Under the pieces are notes generated by a model, which worked only from the letters and a program-made list of their open reading frames with translations, made no database searches and was not told where the DNA came from. From Methanosarcinaceae archaeon (GTDB lineage: Archaea > Halobacteriota > Methanosarcinia > Methanosarcinales > Methanosarcinaceae), in the NCBI GenBank assembly GCA_030609665.1, contig JAUWBW010000078.1, positions 1-8,079 on the forward strand: 8,079 nucleotides of DNA, read 5' to 3'. Below, piece by piece: positions 6,702 to 8,079 of this stretch. Position 1 is the stretch's first letter. Each line of letters starts with the position of its first letter. The translations under genes were made by a program, and so were the position numbers.

Positions 6702-7456
6702 GACTTGGCCCCCTTAGATAACACGACAGCATGAAGTTTTTGTATTCCACCATTTTTGGGTAAATACAGAGCAACAAGAGAAACTCTATTTTCCCCATGT
6801 ACTTCCAGATGTTTTTTCAAATAATCCCAATCGTTTATCTTTGCGTCAACATCACGCACCAATACACCAAAAATATAAAAATTCTGATTGTTCTTCAGAT
6901 AGGCCATACATGCTTTTTGATATTCTGTTGTGCTCTTCACACGATGAAATAAATATTGAACCAGTACCCACCTTCCATCATGATCGTGACATAACTTTTT
7001 TAACTGCGCATTGAGTCCATCGCCTTTTTTTGATGTAACTTGTGGGGGATATTTCTGTTCAGCGGATGTTTTGACCTCACCAAATGCAAACTCCCCCTGA
7101 TGAAAACCAACAATGTCTGCGCCTGTTAGACTTGAATTTGGATTTTTGAGATCACGATTATTTGACCAAGGGAAATCACATGAAAAATGAGCCGTTAGAT
7201 AAGCTTCGGCAAACCCCTCACCCACCTGCCAGTCTCTGATCTTTGGCAAAATGGTTTTAATTGGACTAAAACCTGTGTCACCCAAAGAAAGTATATAATT
7301 TTCAAAATCCTCCTGCCCACGGGCATCAAAACAAATATCAGCAACAATTTGAGCAGATTGATTAAGGTCTTCTTCACTGTAAGATACACCTTGTATGCAC
7401 ATACCATTATGGGTTTCTTGATAATTTGCTTTCCCAGTAGGTAAAATATCATTCAT
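6698..7456 (-). CDS. hamA: HamA-like DUF1837 nuclease of a Hachiman defence system
   Basis: HamA is the nuclease effector that HamB holds in check and releases on phage attack. The 252-residue product fits DUF1837 in length. The PD-(D/E)xK core is visible: Glu80 and Glu84 in GEGFAEAYL, Asp114 in TGADIVGF, the Glu127-x-Lys129 pair in FGEVKTS, and Gln151 in LNAQLKKL. No signal peptide or membrane segment is seen, so it should be cytosolic. The ATG at 7456 has AAGGAG 8 bases upstream. The start overlaps by 4 bases the last codons of a decayed hsdS frame, and the stop overlaps hamB by 4 bases, so hamA once sat inside a tightly packed operon. Assignment rests on the nuclease motif plus the HamB-like partner. 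An AbpA-type protein of the same DUF is the closest alternative. Confidence 0.85.
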   Translation of the reverse strand: MNDILPTGKANYQETHNGMCIQGVSYSEEDLNQSAQIVADICFDARGQEDFENYILSLGDTGFSPIKTILPKIRDWQVGEGFAEAYLTAHFSCDFPWSNNRDLKNPNSSLTGADIVGFHQGEFAFGEVKTSAEQKYPPQVTSKKGDGLNAQLKKLCHDHDGRWVLVQYLFHRVKSTTEYQKACMAYLKNNQNFYIFGVLVRDVDAKINDWDYLKKHLEVHGENRVSLVALYLPKNGGIQKLHAVVLSKGAKS

Positions 7457-7464
7457 GCAACTGG

Positions 7465-7470
7465 CTCCTT
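7465..7470 (-). promoter_or_regulatory. ribosome binding site of hamA
   Basis: AAGGAG on the minus strand lies 8 bases before the hamA ATG. It falls inside the tail of the decayed hsdS frame (codons for Lys-Glu), so the site was originally internal to an operon. Confidence 0.75.
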
Positions 7471-7567
7471 GTTATATTGTATCCGTTCTTCACCACTCAT
7501 TAATTTAGGGAGTAAGGTGTCTCGGATTACCTAATTAGACGATTTGCTCATCATTGTTAATTTTATG

Positions 7568-7575
7568 TATTTAAA
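7568..7575 (-). promoter_or_regulatory. weak candidate TATA box for hamA
   Basis: TTTAAATA on the minus strand, inside the hsdS remnant, predicts a start near 7546 and a leader of about 90 bases. It may be a promoter created in decaying DNA after the original operon broke, or only AT-rich background. Read-through from the genes upstream is an equally good explanation for hamA expression. Confidence 0.22.
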
Positions 7576-7666
7576 TTGACAAATCGTAGTGCCCATGTTT
7601 TCTAATTTTTATTCAGTTGGAACAAGCAACATTTAACAAGATAAGTCTTTCCGTTTGATGCGGCCC

Positions 7667-7698
7667 ATTGTTATTGCTTTACTTTCAGCAATAGCAAT
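7667..7698 (+). repeat. 12-bp inverted repeat (hairpin) within the hsdS remnant
   Basis: ATTGTTATTGCT, an 8-base loop, then AGCAATAGCAAT, followed by AAATTTTT. As plus-strand RNA all 12 pairs form, with one G-U wobble; as minus-strand RNA there is one C-A mismatch. It overlaps codons for the decayed IAIAESKAITM stretch, so chance in repetitive Ala/Ile codons is possible. It could also act as a terminator for transcription entering from the left on the plus strand. Confidence 0.4.
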
Positions 7699-7766
7699 AA
7701 ATTTTTCCAAAAAATCTTAAGCAAATGTTTTTTAAATCGATAAATATAAACAACCATGAATAAAAG

Positions 7767-7907
7767 TTACATTTCAGATAATGTTTTCAGAAGATTACGA
7801 TTCTCTTCAACATATTCTAATAAAAATAACCTTTCATTAGGAGATAACATTTCCAAAGATTTTAATTTTTTGAATAAGTAAATTCGTTCCATCATTTTTT
7901 TTAACAT
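7767..7907 (-). CDS. small hypothetical protein, 46 residues
   Basis: I do not recognise this product. ATG 7907 to TAA 7767 encodes 46 residues. They are rich in Lys, Leu and Glu and look like two amphipathic helices: a basic first half (MLKKMMERIYLFKKLKS) and an acidic second half (LSPNERLFLLEYVEENRN). No Cys, membrane segment or signal peptide is seen. AAGGA lies 9 bases upstream of the ATG, and the ORF begins 25 bases after the stop of the gene entering from the right edge, which suggests one transcript. The stop lies 9 bases before the hsdS remnant, in the same frame as the remnant's first piece. It could therefore be a fusion or scar product rather than a selected gene. A small regulator or antitoxin-like peptide is possible but unsupported. 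Confidence 0.45.
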   Translation of the reverse strand: MLKKMMERIYLFKKLKSLEMLSPNERLFLLEYVEENRNLLKTLSEM

Positions 7908-7932
7908 AAATGCCCATCCTTAAATTGAATTG

Positions 7933-8079
7933 TTACATCTCCTCTTTAACAACGCGCACATTTCTCAAATCGTAATCTAATGCCCTAATTCTCCAACTTT
8001 CTGCATATTTTTTGACGGAGTTTCGCCTGTCGAGCAAAATCAACCCCTCTACTGATTGTGTTTTCACTATGGAATGTTT
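7933..8079 (-). CDS. C-terminal end of an unrecognised gene, cut by the right edge
   Basis: A frame open from the right edge ends at TAA 7933-7935, giving 48 C-terminal residues. It contains VEGLILLDRRNSVKKYAESW and RIRALDYDLRNVRVVKEEM, which is soluble, charged and alternating as in a small alpha/beta fold. I cannot assign a family. It is on the same strand as hamAB, with an AT-rich island-like surrounding, and is followed by the 46-codon ORF. Whether it is a defence gene, a type I methylase end or something else cannot be told from this fragment. Coding is supported by uninterrupted length to the edge and plausible composition, but the stretch is short. Confidence 0.5.
   Translation of the reverse strand, partial: KHSIVKTQSVEGLILLDRRNSVKKYAESWRIRALDYDLRNVRVVKEEM

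Larger units (their letters stand above)
7453..7757 (-). pseudogene. hsdS: decayed 3' end of a type I restriction specificity gene (hsdS)
   Basis: HsdS gives type I restriction-modification enzymes their DNA sequence specificity. Read on the minus strand, this stretch carries the recognisable C-terminal part in pieces: VVYIYRFKKHLLK; after a frame change FLEKFIAIAESKAITMGRIK and RKDL; then LLVPTE, KLENMGTTICQFKYIK; then NNDEQIV in another frame; finally IRDTLLPKLMSGEERI and YNKEPVA with TGA. ESKATTMGHI-x-R and LRDTLLPKLMSGE are standard HsdS C-terminal signatures. Lesions are TAA at 7633-7635, 7609-7611 and 7535-7537, TAG at 7531-7533, and frame changes near 7717, 7558 and 7525. About 100 codons remain of the usual 400 or so. 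The terminal TGA overlaps the hamA ATG, showing the former operon order hsdS-hamA. No intact HsdS can be made from it. The left limit is firm; the right limit is where similarity fades next to the 46-codon ORF. Confidence 0.75.

Noticed and set aside
7195..7452. 85-codon minus-strand ORF in another frame of hamA
   Set aside because: It overlaps hamA residues with recognisable nuclease-domain sequence and has no own start signal. The hydrophobic look comes from AT-rich codons read out of frame.
7453..7500. 15-codon upstream ORF (from ATG 7500) overlapping hamA as a regulatory peptide
   Set aside because: It is the tail of the hsdS frame (MSGEERI then YNKEPVA). The ATG is the Met of the KLMSGE signature, with no ribosome binding site of its own.
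7531..7554. Seven-residue leader peptide (MMSKSSN then TAG) upstream of hamA
   Set aside because: It has no ribosome binding site, and the same bases in the next frame read NNDEQIV of the hsdS remnant, which explains them better.

Overview
The window looks archaeal, most likely a methanogenic euryarchaeon of the Methanosarcinales type. It has a group II chaperonin (thermosome) with a Gly/Met-rich tail, archaeal TATA-like boxes, and an ECF-type biotin uptake operon with a BirA-like operator. This placement is inferred from gene content and was not tested by a search. Every gene I support is on the minus strand, so transcription runs from right to left.

Left part (1-1442), biotin uptake. bioY encodes the biotin-binding membrane S-component. 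17 bp after it comes the ATPase gene ecfA (BioM/CbiO type), which runs off the left edge. A nearly perfect BirA operator, TTGTTAACC-N14-GGTTGACAT, overlaps the first codons of bioY. It suggests biotin-responsive control and possibly a start codon downstream of the longest frame.

Middle (1443-3491), chaperonin. A complete 545-residue thermosome subunit starts at TTG with a well-placed GGAGG. It ends in a hairpin plus pyrimidine-rich terminator. Its 262-bp upstream region carries a TATA box inside a small inverted repeat, a GTACA-N5-TGTAC palindrome with the 5-N5-5 layout known for an archaeal heat-shock operator, and a G-rich tract.

Right part (about 3440-8079), an AT-rich defence island that looks horizontally acquired. 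Its core is an intact two-gene Hachiman-type system: hamA (DUF1837, PD-(D/E)xK-like nuclease) and hamB (large SF2 helicase), overlapping by ATGA. The roughly 300 bp upstream of hamA looks empty but reads as the decayed 3' end of a type I restriction specificity gene (hsdS). Nonsense codons and frame changes break it, yet its final codons still overlap the hamA start. Two bases after hamB lies a short reading frame resembling the first residues of HsdR, stopped after nine codons. The simplest reading is an ancestral hsdS-hamA-hamB-hsdR operon in which the restriction genes decayed while hamA and hamB stayed open. Further upstream are a 46-codon small ORF with a ribosome binding site and the C-terminal end of an unrecognised gene entering from the right edge.

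I see no tRNA, rRNA, CRISPR array, transposase or attachment site.
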